From NCBI GenBank assembly GCA_035544895.1, contig DASZZM010000087.1, positions 1-64,000 of the forward strand: a DNA stretch of 64,000 bases. The letters run 5' to 3'. This DNA comes from JASLEW01 sp035544895. Its GTDB lineage: Bacteria; Acidobacteriota; Thermoanaerobaculia; Multivoradales; UBA5704. A model generated the notes under the pieces. That model made no database searches and was not told the DNA's origin. It saw only the letters and a list, made by a program, of their open reading frames with translations. Position numbers and translations under genes: made by a program. Position 1 is the stretch's first letter. Each line of letters begins with the position of its first letter. Shown here one piece after another: positions 15,775 through 25,066 of the stretch.

Positions 15775-18129
15775 TCAGCGCTGCAGGGCGTAGGAGACCT
15801 TGAGGAACAGGGTGCGGTCGGTGCGCAGCAGGGCGTCGCTCTCGGTGCGCAGGCGGTCGTCGCCGTAGCCCAGGAAGAGGACGGTCTGCCAGTTGAGCTT
15901 GTAGCTGTAGAGCAGGGAGCCGAGAAACGAGCCGCTGCGCCGCGGCACCGCCACGAGATAGAGCGCCGGGTCGCGGTCGACCGTCACGTACTGGCCGATC
16001 AGCCGCAGCAGCGACCTCGCCGAGAAGATGTAGGTGGACTTGATACGGTTCACCTGCGCCACGAACAGCTGGCCGGAGGCATGGCCGGCGTGAACGTCGA
16101 GCCACTGCCGGTCCCACTCCCCCAGCAGCTCCAGGTGGTCTGTCGGCCGGATCGTGACCAGGACGTTGACTGTCGCGCCGTTGCCGACTCGCGAGTTGAC
16201 GAAATCGACCGCCTGCCCGGCCCGGCCGGCGACCGTGATTCGCGAGAAGCGGCTGTTCGGGTCGATGGCGAAGGAGTAGCCGACGTAACGGTCGCTGAGC
16301 AGGCGGCCGGCCGGCGTCTTGACCTGCTCGCTGGGGTGGAGCTCGACGAAGCCGTTGAGGTTCCTGGCGCCGGTGACGAAAACGCCGGAAGAGAAGTCGT
16401 GGCCGAGCGCCAGGCCGTGCGTGTCGCGCAGGTAGTCGGCCACGGTATAGGCGCGCACGAAGCGCAGCAGCCCCTGCGGAAAGAAGCGCAGCCCCCCGGT
16501 CACGGTGCCTTCGCGGAAGCCGTTCTGTGGCACGAAGCCGACGTCGGCGCGGAAGTCGTCTCCGTAATCCTTGTACGTCGCCGACCAGTCGTTGGCGCTG
16601 CTCTGGTGGTTGTAGTTGAGCGTCGCGGCGTGCGACGAGAATCCCTGGCCCGGCCGGTCGGGGAAGAGATCGGGCCGGTTGGGATTGCGGGTGTCGCTGT
16701 AGAGGAACTGCCCGGTGAGCGTATCGCCCTTGCCAGCCCGCCACTGGAAGTCCGGACCCAGCACGCGGTTGTGCCCTCCCCCTGCGATCTCGCGGTCGGT
16801 GAGCAGGAAGCCGCCGAAGGAGGCGCCGAAGTCCTGGCGCAGCCGTCCGGCAACGACCTTCGAGGAGAAGTCCTGCGGCGCGAAGTCCGAGGAGACCGGC
16901 CCTGGCAGGGTGACCAGCCCGCCGCCGCGGTCCTCGGCGACGAGCAGCGTGAAGGCCGAGGAGCCGAGCTTGCCGGTGCCGCGCAGCCCCCAGCGCGGCG
17001 AGGTGATGGTGCGCGTGTAGACGGCCTGGATCGGGGTGTCGAACAGGTCGACCCCCTCGAGGAAGAAGGGACGCTTCTCAGGAAAGAAGAGGGCGAAGCG
17101 CGAGTTGACCGAGATCTGGGCCACGTCGGCTTCGACCTGCGAGAAGTCGGGGTTGAGCGCGACGTCTAGGGCGCTGGCCGCGGTCGGGTTCCACTTGACG
17201 TCGAGGCCGGCGTCGGTCTTGACATTGCCGTTGACCAGCGGCGAGCGCGGATCGTTGGGATTGCGCGGCTCGGCGCGCTGCTGCGCGGTGGCGTAGGGCG
17301 CGGCGACCAGGTGATGGGAGGAGGGGAGGCCGGTCAGGCCGGTCAGCTCATGGGTGTGGCAGATCAAGCAGGTCGAGTCGCGCGGGATGGGCGCGCTATG
17401 AAAGGCGTAGCGGAAGTCGCGCGGGTAGTTGCGCCAGATCAGGATGCCCCAGGTCTGCGGATCGGTCTTGGGGAAGCGCAGCGAGCTGAAGGGGATGCGG
17501 TATTCGGCGCTCCATCCTTGGGCGGTGATCCTGGCCGCGGTGTCGTAGAAGAAATCGGGCGAGAAGTCCTCGTTGCCATTGGCGTCGTCGAAGATCGCGT
17601 CCCCCTGGATGCCGCGCGGGTTGACGCGCAGCTCGAAAGCCGAGCGATGGTCGTTGCGGGTATCGAGGAAGACGGCGATGTTGTCGTCCGTCCCCAAGAC
17701 GCTGTCGCGATCGACGAAAGGGGCGCGGATCTTCTTCGGATCGGGGTCGTCACACTGCACGCCGATATAGAAATAGCGCTCGTCGTAGGTCAGCCAGACG
17801 GTGGTCTTGACCTTGGCCGGGATGTTGTCGCCGGGGGACGTTTCGTAGAACCGATCGATCTTCAGGGCGTCCTTCCACCCCGGGTCGGAGAGGTCGCCGT
17901 CGACGTCGATCGGGCCCTTGGCCCGCGGCAGGAACTGCGGCGGAGGCGGCGCCGGCGTCCCGCCGGCCGCCGGTGCGGCCGCACCTTGAGTTGGGGGAAC
18001 CTGCGCGGCCGGGGCGGCCGAGGCGGACAACGCCTGGGCTGCCGAAAGGCCGCCGGCCAGGAGGAGAGACACGACCGCCGCGCCGGCCGCGCTCCGCGCC
18101 CCGAGGTAGCCGCCACGCCGCATCGTCAT
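15775..18129 (-). CDS. DUF5916 protein: sugar-binding-like domain plus outer-membrane beta-barrel, with a CxxCH motif
   Basis: The 784-residue protein has a signal peptide and a Pro/Ala-rich linker. A carbohydrate-binding family 9-like domain follows (residues about 70-240; DGDLSDPGWKDALKID, YIGVQCDDPDPKKI). The rest is a long beta-barrel region of alternating strands ending in an aromatic/basic C-terminus (KVSYALQR), as expected for an outer-membrane barrel. Between the two domains is DSTCLICHTHELTGL, encoded at 17356-17370, a CxxCH haem-attachment signature. ATG at 18129 is preferred because GGAGGGG lies about 12 bases upstream. Its function is unknown; a role in import or surface binding of carbohydrate is a guess. 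It is divergent from the ELWxxDGT gene. Confidence 0.85.
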   Translation of the reverse strand: MTMRRGGYLGARSAAGAAVVSLLLAGGLSAAQALSASAAPAAQVPPTQGAAAPAAGGTPAPPPPQFLPRAKGPIDVDGDLSDPGWKDALKIDRFYETSPGDNIPAKVKTTVWLTYDERYFYIGVQCDDPDPKKIRAPFVDRDSVLGTDDNIAVFLDTRNDHRSAFELRVNPRGIQGDAIFDDANGNEDFSPDFFYDTAARITAQGWSAEYRIPFSSLRFPKTDPQTWGILIWRNYPRDFRYAFHSAPIPRDSTCLICHTHELTGLTGLPSSHHLVAAPYATAQQRAEPRNPNDPRSPLVNGNVKTDAGLDVKWNPTAASALDVALNPDFSQVEADVAQISVNSRFALFFPEKRPFFLEGVDLFDTPIQAVYTRTITSPRWGLRGTGKLGSSAFTLLVAEDRGGGLVTLPGPVSSDFAPQDFSSKVVAGRLRQDFGASFGGFLLTDREIAGGGHNRVLGPDFQWRAGKGDTLTGQFLYSDTRNPNRPDLFPDRPGQGFSSHAATLNYNHQSSANDWSATYKDYGDDFRADVGFVPQNGFREGTVTGGLRFFPQGLLRFVRAYTVADYLRDTHGLALGHDFSSGVFVTGARNLNGFVELHPSEQVKTPAGRLLSDRYVGYSFAIDPNSRFSRITVAGRAGQAVDFVNSRVGNGATVNVLVTIRPTDHLELLGEWDRQWLDVHAGHASGQLFVAQVNRIKSTYIFSARSLLRLIGQYVTVDRDPALYLVAVPRRSGSFLGSLLYSYKLNWQTVLFLGYGDDRLRTESDALLRTDRTLFLKVSYALQR

Positions 18130-18265
18130 CGTTCGATCGAACCCCTCCAACCGCCGGCCCCGCGACGAGTGCCGGTAAAGCCTCACGTGCCGACGAGCCG
18201 ACTTCTCTCTACGCCGGACGGTCCGCGAGGTTTCAACTCCGCGGTCCGCCCTGCCGGCGAGCGCC

Positions 18266-18294
18266 GTGACACTATCGCTCCTGTTTCGTATAAA
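18266..18294 (+). promoter_or_regulatory. Putative sigma70-type promoter for the ELWxxDGT gene
   Basis: GTGACA (18266-18271) is followed by exactly 17 bases and TATAAA (18289-18294). It lies 42 bases upstream of the ATG at 18337 in the divergent intergenic region. It is one of the best promoter matches in the window. Confidence 0.6.
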
Positions 18295-18336
18295 GATCGG
18301 AACTGGAAAGGCAGTTGGCAAAGGGGAGGGAGCTCG

Positions 18337-21300
18337 ATGCCCAGCCATCCGGCTTCGGCCGCTCGAAGAGGTGCACCGCTGGCGTTCGTCCTGTTGGTCC
18401 TCGTCCTGCGTGCGGCCGCGCCGGCCGGCGCGCAGTCCGCGTACCTGGTCAAGGACATCAATACCGTGGCCTCCGGAGGGCCGCCGTCGTCGTATCCCCA
18501 CGACTTCTTCGCCTACCAAGGTCAGGTCTTTTTCGCCGCCACCGACGCCAGCGGGGAGGAGCCGTGGGTGACCGACGGCACGGCCAACGGGACGGAGATG
18601 CTGGCCGACGCCTGTCCCGGGTTCTGCGGTTCGCGCCCCGAGTTCTTTGCCGGCCTCAACGGCGTCGTCCTGTTCGGCGCCGACGTCGCCAGCGAGAAGC
18701 GCTGCCTCTGGCGCTCCGACGGCACCAGGGCCGGAACCTTCGCGCTGACCGATGTGCACGGCCGCTGCCTGGCACTCGGCCAGCAAGGCATCGGGCTTCC
18801 CCCGCAACTCGCTCGGGCGAGCTCCAGCTTCTACTTCGTCGGCTGCCCGACCCCGACGAGCTGCGCGCTGTGGGTGACGGACGGCACGGGAGGGGCGGGC
18901 ACCACCCCGGTGACGACACCCCGCACCCCCTTCGCGATCGACCAGATGACCGCGGTGCGCGACCAGGTTTACTTCACGGCGCTCGGAGCCTTCGGTCCCG
19001 AAGTCTGGGTCGGCGATCGGGGCGACGCCTTTCCTCTCGGCGGCCTGCCTCGTTTCTCGCAGGTTTACGGCCTGAACGCGGCGGATGACCGGCTCTTCTT
19101 CATCGCCGGCGAGACGAGCGAGACGATAGGGCTCTGGGTCGCCGCCAAGCGGCCGGAAGGGATTGGCGCCAGGCGGGTGCCACTGCCCGGATCGCTGGTG
19201 CCGCACGCAATCGTGGCTTCGGTGGGCAGCCGGGTCTGCTTCATCGGCGACGATGCCGCGCATGGCCGCCAGCTCTGGATCAGCGACGGCACCGCCGCAG
19301 GGGCACTGCTCTTGACCTCCTTCGCCCCGTCGCAGCTCGAGGGGGTCTTCGCGGTCGAGGAGACGTTCGACCCGGTGACGCGCGATACCCGGCTGGTGTT
19401 CGTCGTCAGTACACTCCAGACTCTCGGACTCTCGCTGTGGAGCAGCAGCGGAGCGCCCGCCTCGGCGGTGCGGCTCGGCGAAGTCGCGATGCCGGCCCCG
19501 CAGCCGGCGCTGTTCGCCGCGGGTAAAGGGATCTTGTTCCTGAGGAAGGGTCCGTCCGGAGACGGATTGCTGCGGTTGTGGACGACCGACGGCACGCCCG
19601 AGGGGACCCGTTTCCTCGCTGGCCGCATCTACCAGTGGCTCGGCGCGGCGGGCTCCCGGCAGTTCTTCATCGTCGAGATCCCCGGCCGCGGCTTCCAGGT
19701 TCTGAGCGGCGACGGCCTGCAAGCCGCGATTGTTACCGATCTGCCTCCGGCTCCCTATCAGCGTCCGTTCCCCACGGTCGGGCCGAACCTGGCGTCGCTC
19801 GACGGCGAGATCTTCTTCTCTTTCGCGGCCAACGGCTATGGCTACGAGCCGTGGAAGAGCAAGCTCGATCCGGTCGAGTCCCGCATGGTCACCGCCATCG
19901 CCCGCAGCGAGCCCAGCTCCAACCCGCGGGAGCTGACCCCCCTGGGCGACCGCCTGCTGTTCACCGCCTTCGACGGCACCTCCCGGCAGCTCTGGGCGAG
20001 CGGCGGCGACTCGGCGAGCACCTCTCCCCTGACCAGCTTCGACGACAGCCTCGTCACCGGGACCGCCGGCGAGCCGTCGCGGCTGACGGCGGCCGGCGGC
20101 CTGGTCTTCTTCTGGCAGGATGGCCATGGCGAAAACGACAGGGCCCTTCGCCTCTGGCGCAGCGACGGCACTCCCGGCGGCACTGTCCGGTTGCACGAAT
20201 TCACCGATTTCGGGGATTTTCGCAACACAGGGGCTCCCCCCGCGCCGCTCGGCAACCAGGTCTTCTTCGCGGCAAGGACCGCTCCGTACGTGGCGCAGCT
20301 CTGGGCCAGCGACGGAACGCCCGCGGGCACGCGCCCGGTGCTCGATTTCCCGGCCCTTTCGCCGCTCGCGCGCCTGCAGATCCTCGGTGCCGCGGGGGAA
20401 CGGCTCCTCCTCGCCGCAAACTCGCCGTCCCAGAGCGTCCTCTACAGCACCGACGGGACGCCGGCGGGCACGGTCGAGCTGCTGCGCGGCGACTTCTACG
20501 CGGACGTTCCGACGTGGTTCTTCCAGAGCAGCCCGCTCGTCTTTCTCCGCCTGATCCGCGGCGCCTCCGCAGAGCTGTGGAAGAGCGACGGGACTCCCGC
20601 CGGCACCGCCCTGGTCGCCGCCCTCGCCGCCACGAACCTGGTCGGGCTGGCGAGCAATGTCTACTTCTTCGCCGGGACGACCCTCTATCGGTCGGACGGC
20701 ACGGGACCAGGCACCGTCGCGCTCAAGACCTTTCCACCCGACCCGGCGGGCAGCCCTCCCGTTCCATCGCTGACGGCCTATGCCGAGCGGCTCTATTTCG
20801 CCGCCGACGACGGGGTCCACGGCTCCGAGCTGTGGACCAGCGACGGGACGGCCGGCGGGACGGTGCTGCTGGCGGACCTCTTCCCAGGGCCGGTCTCCTC
20901 GCACCCGGGCAATCTCACGGTCGCCGGCGGGCGCCTGTTCTTCACCGCCGACGACGGAGCTCACGGCTTCGAGCTCTGGGAGAGCGACGGCACCGCGGCG
21001 GGAACTCGGATGGTCGAGGACCTGGCTCCCGGACCCTCGTCCTCCTTTCCCTCCCTTCTGAGCTCGGCCGGCAACCTCCTGTACTTCGCCGCCGACGATG
21101 GCGCGGCCGGCAACGAGCTCTGGGCACTCCCTCTCGCGGCGGGCGGCGGCTGTCAGCCAGCCCCCACCCGGCTCTGCCTGGCCGGCGGCCGCTTCCAGGT
21201 CGAAGTCCTCTGGCGCGACTTCCAGGGCAACCAGGGGACCGGACAGGCCGTGCCCCTGACTTCCGAAACCGGAGGCTTCTGGTTCTTCGACCCGAGCAAC

Positions 21301-21915
21301 GTCGAAGTGGTGGTCAAGGTGCTCGACGCCCGCGCCGTCAACGATGCGTTCTGGGTCTTCTACGGCGCCCTGTCGAGCGTCGAGTACACGATCACGGTCG
21401 TCGACACCGCGACGGGCCTCTCGCGGCGCTACTTCAATCCGGCGGGACAGCTGGCGAGCGCCGGCGACACGCGGGGATTCGGACCCCAGGGCGCCTTCAG
21501 CGAAGCGCCGCCGGGGCGTTCCGCTCAACCCTCCGTCAACTCCGCCGCCGCGCCCGTGGGCCGGGCCGCGGCCATCGCTCCCTGCCAGCCCGGCCCCACC
21601 CGCCTCTGCCTGGAAGACGGCCGCTTCGCCGTCGAGGCTGCCTGGAAGGACTTCAACGGGAGATCTGGAGGCGGCACGCCGGTCGCCGTGACCGGCAATT
21701 CCGGCTACTTCTGGTTCTTCGGCCCGGGCAGTGTCGAGGTCATCCTCAAGGTGCTCGACGGCCGCTCGGCCAACGGCAAGTTCTGGCTCTTCTACGGCGC
21801 CTTGTCGAACGTCGAGTACACCTTGACCGTCACCGACACCGCCACCGGCGCCGTGCGCACCTATCACAACCCGAGCGGCACCTTCGCCAGCGTCGCCGAC
21901 GTCTCGGCTTTCTGA
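18337..21915 (+). CDS. Secreted ELWxxDGT-repeat protein with two C-terminal WFF modules
   Basis: The 1192-residue protein begins with a signal peptide (FVLLVLVLRAAAPAGA). It then carries about 14 ELWxxDGT-type repeats, for example EPWVTDGTANGT, RQLWISDGTAAG, AELWKSDGTPAGT and FELWESDGTAAGT, which probably fold as large beta-propellers. Two copies of a roughly 110-residue module close the protein, from Cys 939 and Cys 1083. Each has CQPxPTRLCL, a WFF-P-SVEV/NVEV strand, VKVLD and an F-W-x-FYGALS strand. The module also survives in the decayed gene at 3957-4439. A strong ribosome-binding site (GGGGAGGG) precedes the ATG. An adhesive or surface role is plausible; the module might be a sorting or attachment domain. 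Confidence 0.88.
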   Translation: MPSHPASAARRGAPLAFVLLVLVLRAAAPAGAQSAYLVKDINTVASGGPPSSYPHDFFAYQGQVFFAATDASGEEPWVTDGTANGTEMLADACPGFCGSRPEFFAGLNGVVLFGADVASEKRCLWRSDGTRAGTFALTDVHGRCLALGQQGIGLPPQLARASSSFYFVGCPTPTSCALWVTDGTGGAGTTPVTTPRTPFAIDQMTAVRDQVYFTALGAFGPEVWVGDRGDAFPLGGLPRFSQVYGLNAADDRLFFIAGETSETIGLWVAAKRPEGIGARRVPLPGSLVPHAIVASVGSRVCFIGDDAAHGRQLWISDGTAAGALLLTSFAPSQLEGVFAVEETFDPVTRDTRLVFVVSTLQTLGLSLWSSSGAPASAVRLGEVAMPAPQPALFAAGKGILFLRKGPSGDGLLRLWTTDGTPEGTRFLAGRIYQWLGAAGSRQFFIVEIPGRGFQVLSGDGLQAAIVTDLPPAPYQRPFPTVGPNLASLDGEIFFSFAANGYGYEPWKSKLDPVESRMVTAIARSEPSSNPRELTPLGDRLLFTAFDGTSRQLWASGGDSASTSPLTSFDDSLVTGTAGEPSRLTAAGGLVFFWQDGHGENDRALRLWRSDGTPGGTVRLHEFTDFGDFRNTGAPPAPLGNQVFFAARTAPYVAQLWASDGTPAGTRPVLDFPALSPLARLQILGAAGERLLLAANSPSQSVLYSTDGTPAGTVELLRGDFYADVPTWFFQSSPLVFLRLIRGASAELWKSDGTPAGTALVAALAATNLVGLASNVYFFAGTTLYRSDGTGPGTVALKTFPPDPAGSPPVPSLTAYAERLYFAADDGVHGSELWTSDGTAGGTVLLADLFPGPVSSHPGNLTVAGGRLFFTADDGAHGFELWESDGTAAGTRMVEDLAPGPSSSFPSLLSSAGNLLYFAADDGAAGNELWALPLAAGGGCQPAPTRLCLAGGRFQVEVLWRDFQGNQGTGQAVPLTSETGGFWFFDPSNVEVVVKVLDARAVNDAFWVFYGALSSVEYTITVVDTATGLSRRYFNPAGQLASAGDTRGFGPQGAFSEAPPGRSAQPSVNSAAAPVGRAAAIAPCQPGPTRLCLEDGRFAVEAAWKDFNGRSGGGTPVAVTGNSGYFWFFGPGSVEVILKVLDGRSANGKFWLFYGALSNVEYTLTVTDTATGAVRTYHNPSGTFASVADVSAF

Positions 21916-21974
21916 GCCTTGCCCCCCGGAGGGCTTTTCTCTATCCTTCCGAGGACCGGACCCCCCTGCCCGCG

Positions 21975-22967
21975 ATGCAACCTCTCGAGACAGTTCCGGA
22001 GCGTCCAGAAGCGGCGGGCCGCGCCGCCTGCCGCCACGACTGGAGCGACGAAGAGCTCGCCGAGGTCTACGGCCTGCCGCTGCCGGAGCTCGTCTTCCGC
22101 GCCCAGGTGGCGCACCGCGCCTGCCACGATCCGCGCAAGATCCAGCTCTGCACTCTGCTCTCGATCAAGACCGGCGGCTGCCCGGAGGACTGCGCCTACT
22201 GCCCGCAGAGCGTGCGCTACACGACCGAGGTCGAACCGCAGGCCCTGCTCGAAGTGGACGAGGTGCTGGAGGCGGCGCGGCAGGCCAAGGCCAACGGCTC
22301 GAGCCGCTTCTGCATGGGGGCCGCCTGGCGCCGGGTGCGCGACGGGGCTGAGCTCGACCGCGTCCTCGCCATGGTGCGCGGCGTGCGCGCGCTGGGGCTC
22401 GAAGCCTGCTGCACCCTTGGGATGCTGACCCGCGAGCAGGCGGAACGGCTGGCCGAAGCCGGACTCACCGCCTATAACCACAACCTCGACACCGGCCCCG
22501 GCTACTACGGCAAGATCATCACGACCCGCACCTACGACGACCGGCTGCGCACCCTGGAGCACGTGCGCGACGCCGGGATCACCGTCTGTTCGGGCGGCAT
22601 CCTGGGGATGGGGGAGAGCCTGGGCGACCGCATCGCCCTGCTCGGCGTGCTGGCGCGCCTCGATCCCCACCCCGAGAGCGTGCCGATCAACGCGCTGGTG
22701 CGCGTCGCCGGCACGCCGCTGGCGGGCCAGCCGCCCCTCGACCCGATCGAGCTGACGCGGACGATTGCCACCGCGCGCATCGCGATGCCGGCGAGTATGG
22801 TCCGCCTCTCGGCGGGGCGGACCGAGATGTCGACCGCCACGCAGGCGCTCTGTTTCCTCGCCGGCGCCAACTCGATCTTCACCGGCGAGAAGCTGCTGAC
22901 CACCCCCAACCCCGGCCAGGACCACGACGAGGCCCTCCTCGCCAAGCTCGGCCTCGTCCCCCTGTGA
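21975..22967 (+). CDS. bioB: Biotin synthase
   Basis: The 330-residue radical SAM enzyme inserts sulfur into dethiobiotin. The 4Fe-4S motif C69-P-E-D-C73-A-Y-C76 is present. Further motifs are YNHNLDTGPGYYGKIITTRT, GGILGMGES, SAGRTEM and CFLAGANSIFTGEKLLTT, all conserved in BioB (the last includes the Arg and Cys region that ligates the 2Fe-2S cluster). It is the first gene of a plus-strand biotin cluster, 30 bases before bioF. It starts 59 bases after the ELWxxDGT stop, with no obvious strong promoter between them. Confidence 0.96.
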   Translation: MQPLETVPERPEAAGRAACRHDWSDEELAEVYGLPLPELVFRAQVAHRACHDPRKIQLCTLLSIKTGGCPEDCAYCPQSVRYTTEVEPQALLEVDEVLEAARQAKANGSSRFCMGAAWRRVRDGAELDRVLAMVRGVRALGLEACCTLGMLTREQAERLAEAGLTAYNHNLDTGPGYYGKIITTRTYDDRLRTLEHVRDAGITVCSGGILGMGESLGDRIALLGVLARLDPHPESVPINALVRVAGTPLAGQPPLDPIELTRTIATARIAMPASMVRLSAGRTEMSTATQALCFLAGANSIFTGEKLLTTPNPGQDHDEALLAKLGLVPL

Positions 22968-22997
22968 GGCGCGGGTTGAACTAAAGGTGGCCCTGAC

Positions 22998-24275
22998 GTG
23001 AAGCCGCTCGTCGAGGACCTCGCCGGGCGCCTGCGCGAGCTCGCCGCGCAGGGGCTCGCGCGCTCGCTGCGCGCGGGCTCGGGGATCGACTTCTCCTCCA
23101 ACGACTACCTGGGTCTGGCGCGCGATCCGGCGCTACGCGCGGCGCTGCTCGCCCGCCTGGCAGCGCTCGGCCCGGACGAGCCGCTCGGCGCGCCGGCTTC
23201 GCGCCTGCTGCGCGGCCACACCCCGCTGCACGAGGAGCTCGAGCGGCGGCTCGCCGCCTGGAAAGGGGCCGAGGCGGCACTGCTCTTCCCCAGCGGGTAC
23301 CAGGCCAACGTGGGCGTGCTCAGCGCGCTGGTCGGCCGCCACGACCGCGCGCTCTCGGATGCCGGCAACCATGCCAGCCTGATCGACGGCCTGCGCCTGG
23401 CCGGCTGCCGGCGCGTCGTCTTCCCGCACCTGGACGTGGCGGCGGTGGAGCGCGAGCTGGCGGTTCCGCACCGCGAGGGGCGCACCTTCCTGGTGACCGA
23501 GTCGCTGTTCAGCATGGACGGCGACGCGGCGCCGCTCGACCGCTACGCCGCCCTCGCCGAGCGCCACGGCGCCGAGCTCATCGTCGACGAGGCGCACGCG
23601 AGCGGGCTGTTCGGCGAAGCGCGCGGCTCCGGCCTGTGCGAGCTCCACGGCCTCGAGCGCCGGGTGGCCGCGACTGTGTCGACCCTGGGCAAGGCCCTGG
23701 GGCTCGCCGGCGCCTGCGTCGCCGGCCCGCGTGTCCTGGTCGAGTACCTGGTCAACCGCTGCCGCTCCTTCGTCTTCACCACCGCGCCGCCGCCGCTCCT
23801 TCTGCATGCCCTGGCCGCCTCCCTCGACCGCGTCGAGGCAGAGCCGGGGCGGCGGCGGCGGGTCCTCGGGCTCGCCGGCAGGCTGCGCGGGCGCCTGGCC
23901 GCTGTTGGAATCGGGGGATTGGGGGGAGTGGGGGGATTGGGGGGAGGAGGCGTCGCCGCGCCGCTCTGCGGGCCGATCGTGCCAGTCGTGCTGGGCGACA
24001 ATTTTCGGGCGCTCGCGGTCGCCGAGCGGCTGCAGCGCCAGGGCTTCGACGTCCGCGCCATCCGTCCGCCGACCGTGCCGCCGGGGACGGCGCGGCTGCG
24101 CATCTCCGTCCACGCCGACCACAGCGAAGCCGAAATCGATGCCCTGGCCAATGCCCTCGCCGCGGCTCTGGGCGAGGTGGACGGGCGGCCGGCGCGAGTG
24201 GAGTGCGACTCGGTTGGCACCGAGGCGCCGGCGCGATCGGCGGAGGCGTCGGAGCCGGGGGCCGCGGCGCGATGA
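22998..24275 (+). CDS. bioF: 8-amino-7-oxononanoate synthase
   Basis: The 425-residue PLP enzyme condenses pimeloyl-ACP/CoA with alanine. Family motifs seen are FSSNDYLGLA, GSRLLRGH-type GAPASRLLRGHTPLHEELE, NHASLIDGLRL, VTESLFSMDGD and VDEAHASGLFG. The PLP lysine is K232 in TVSTLGKALGLAG. The start is GTG at 22998. Odd feature: a Gly-rich insertion (GIGGLGGVGGLGGGG, encoded at about 23910-23950) from a simple G-rich DNA repeat replaces a normal surface loop. The stop overlaps the bioD start as ATGA, which implies translational coupling. Confidence 0.95.
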   Translation: MKPLVEDLAGRLRELAAQGLARSLRAGSGIDFSSNDYLGLARDPALRAALLARLAALGPDEPLGAPASRLLRGHTPLHEELERRLAAWKGAEAALLFPSGYQANVGVLSALVGRHDRALSDAGNHASLIDGLRLAGCRRVVFPHLDVAAVERELAVPHREGRTFLVTESLFSMDGDAAPLDRYAALAERHGAELIVDEAHASGLFGEARGSGLCELHGLERRVAATVSTLGKALGLAGACVAGPRVLVEYLVNRCRSFVFTTAPPPLLLHALAASLDRVEAEPGRRRRVLGLAGRLRGRLAAVGIGGLGGVGGLGGGGVAAPLCGPIVPVVLGDNFRALAVAERLQRQGFDVRAIRPPTVPPGTARLRISVHADHSEAEIDALANALAAALGEVDGRPARVECDSVGTEAPARSAEASEPGAAAR

Positions 24276-25066
24276 CCCTGGCGGTAATCGGCACCGGAAC
24301 AGAGGTCGGCAAGACCGTCGTCTCGGCGCTGCTCCTGGCGCGTTACGGCGCCGCGCTCCCTCTGGCCTACTGGAAGCCGGTGGCGACCGGAGCGCGCGAC
24401 GGGCGCGACAGTGTGGAGGTAGCGCGCCTGGCCGGCCACCGGGCCGCCGTTCTCCCTGAGACCTATCTTTTCGGCGAGCCGCTGTCGCCGCATCTCGCGG
24501 CGCGGCGCGAAGACCGCCGGATCGAGCCCGGCACCGTCCTTGCCGAGTATCGCCGCCACCGCGCGGCCGGCCGCGGCCTGCTGATCGAAGGCGTGGGCGG
24601 TCTGCTGGTGCCGCTGGCCGCCGGCTGGCTGCTCGCCGACCTGCTCGGCGATCTGCTGGCCGAGGCTTCCCGCCAGAATCCTGCCGCGGAGCCGGCCGGG
24701 CACAGGCATCGCGCCATGGAGCCCGGACTGCCGCCCGGGCTCGCGTGCGTGCTGGTCGCCCACTCCGGTCTGGGAACCATCAACCACACTCTCCTCACGT
24801 TGGAGGCGATGCGCGTCCGCGGTCTGCCCGCCGCGGCCGTCGTCCTCAACGGTCCGCCCAACCCGGAGAATCGCCGCGCCATCGAGAGTTTCGGCGCGGT
24901 ATGGCCGGTCTTCGAGGTGGCGCCTCTCGCGGCGCTCGACCGCGCCAGTGTCGAGCGGGCGGCCGCGGGTCTCGATCCGCAGGGCCTCCTCGCCCCCTTT
25001 CTGGAGCCCTGCCCGGTGCCCCGACCGAACATCCAAGCCAGCCCGATGAGGAGCTGGGAGCCGTGA
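24272..25066 (+). CDS. bioD: Dethiobiotin synthetase
   Basis: The 264-residue ATP-dependent enzyme closes the ureido ring of dethiobiotin. It starts with the P-loop GTGTEVGKTVV and has YWKPVATGARDG, PLSPHLAARRE, IEGVGGLLVPL and VAHSGLGTINHTLLTLEA, all typical of BioD. Its ATG overlaps the bioF stop, and its TGA overlaps the bioA GTG. A roughly 20-residue extension beyond the usual loop (AEASRQNPAAEPAGHRHRA) is unusual but should not disrupt the fold. Confidence 0.95.
   Translation: MTLAVIGTGTEVGKTVVSALLLARYGAALPLAYWKPVATGARDGRDSVEVARLAGHRAAVLPETYLFGEPLSPHLAARREDRRIEPGTVLAEYRRHRAAGRGLLIEGVGGLLVPLAAGWLLADLLGDLLAEASRQNPAAEPAGHRHRAMEPGLPPGLACVLVAHSGLGTINHTLLTLEAMRVRGLPAAAVVLNGPPNPENRRAIESFGAVWPVFEVAPLAALDRASVERAAAGLDPQGLLAPFLEPCPVPRPNIQASPMRSWEP

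Noticed and set aside
18130..21867. Minus-strand extension of the DUF5916 frame opposite the ELWxxDGT gene
   Set aside because: The real start is at 18129, where the signal peptide begins. Everything upstream is antisense shadow of the repeat protein.
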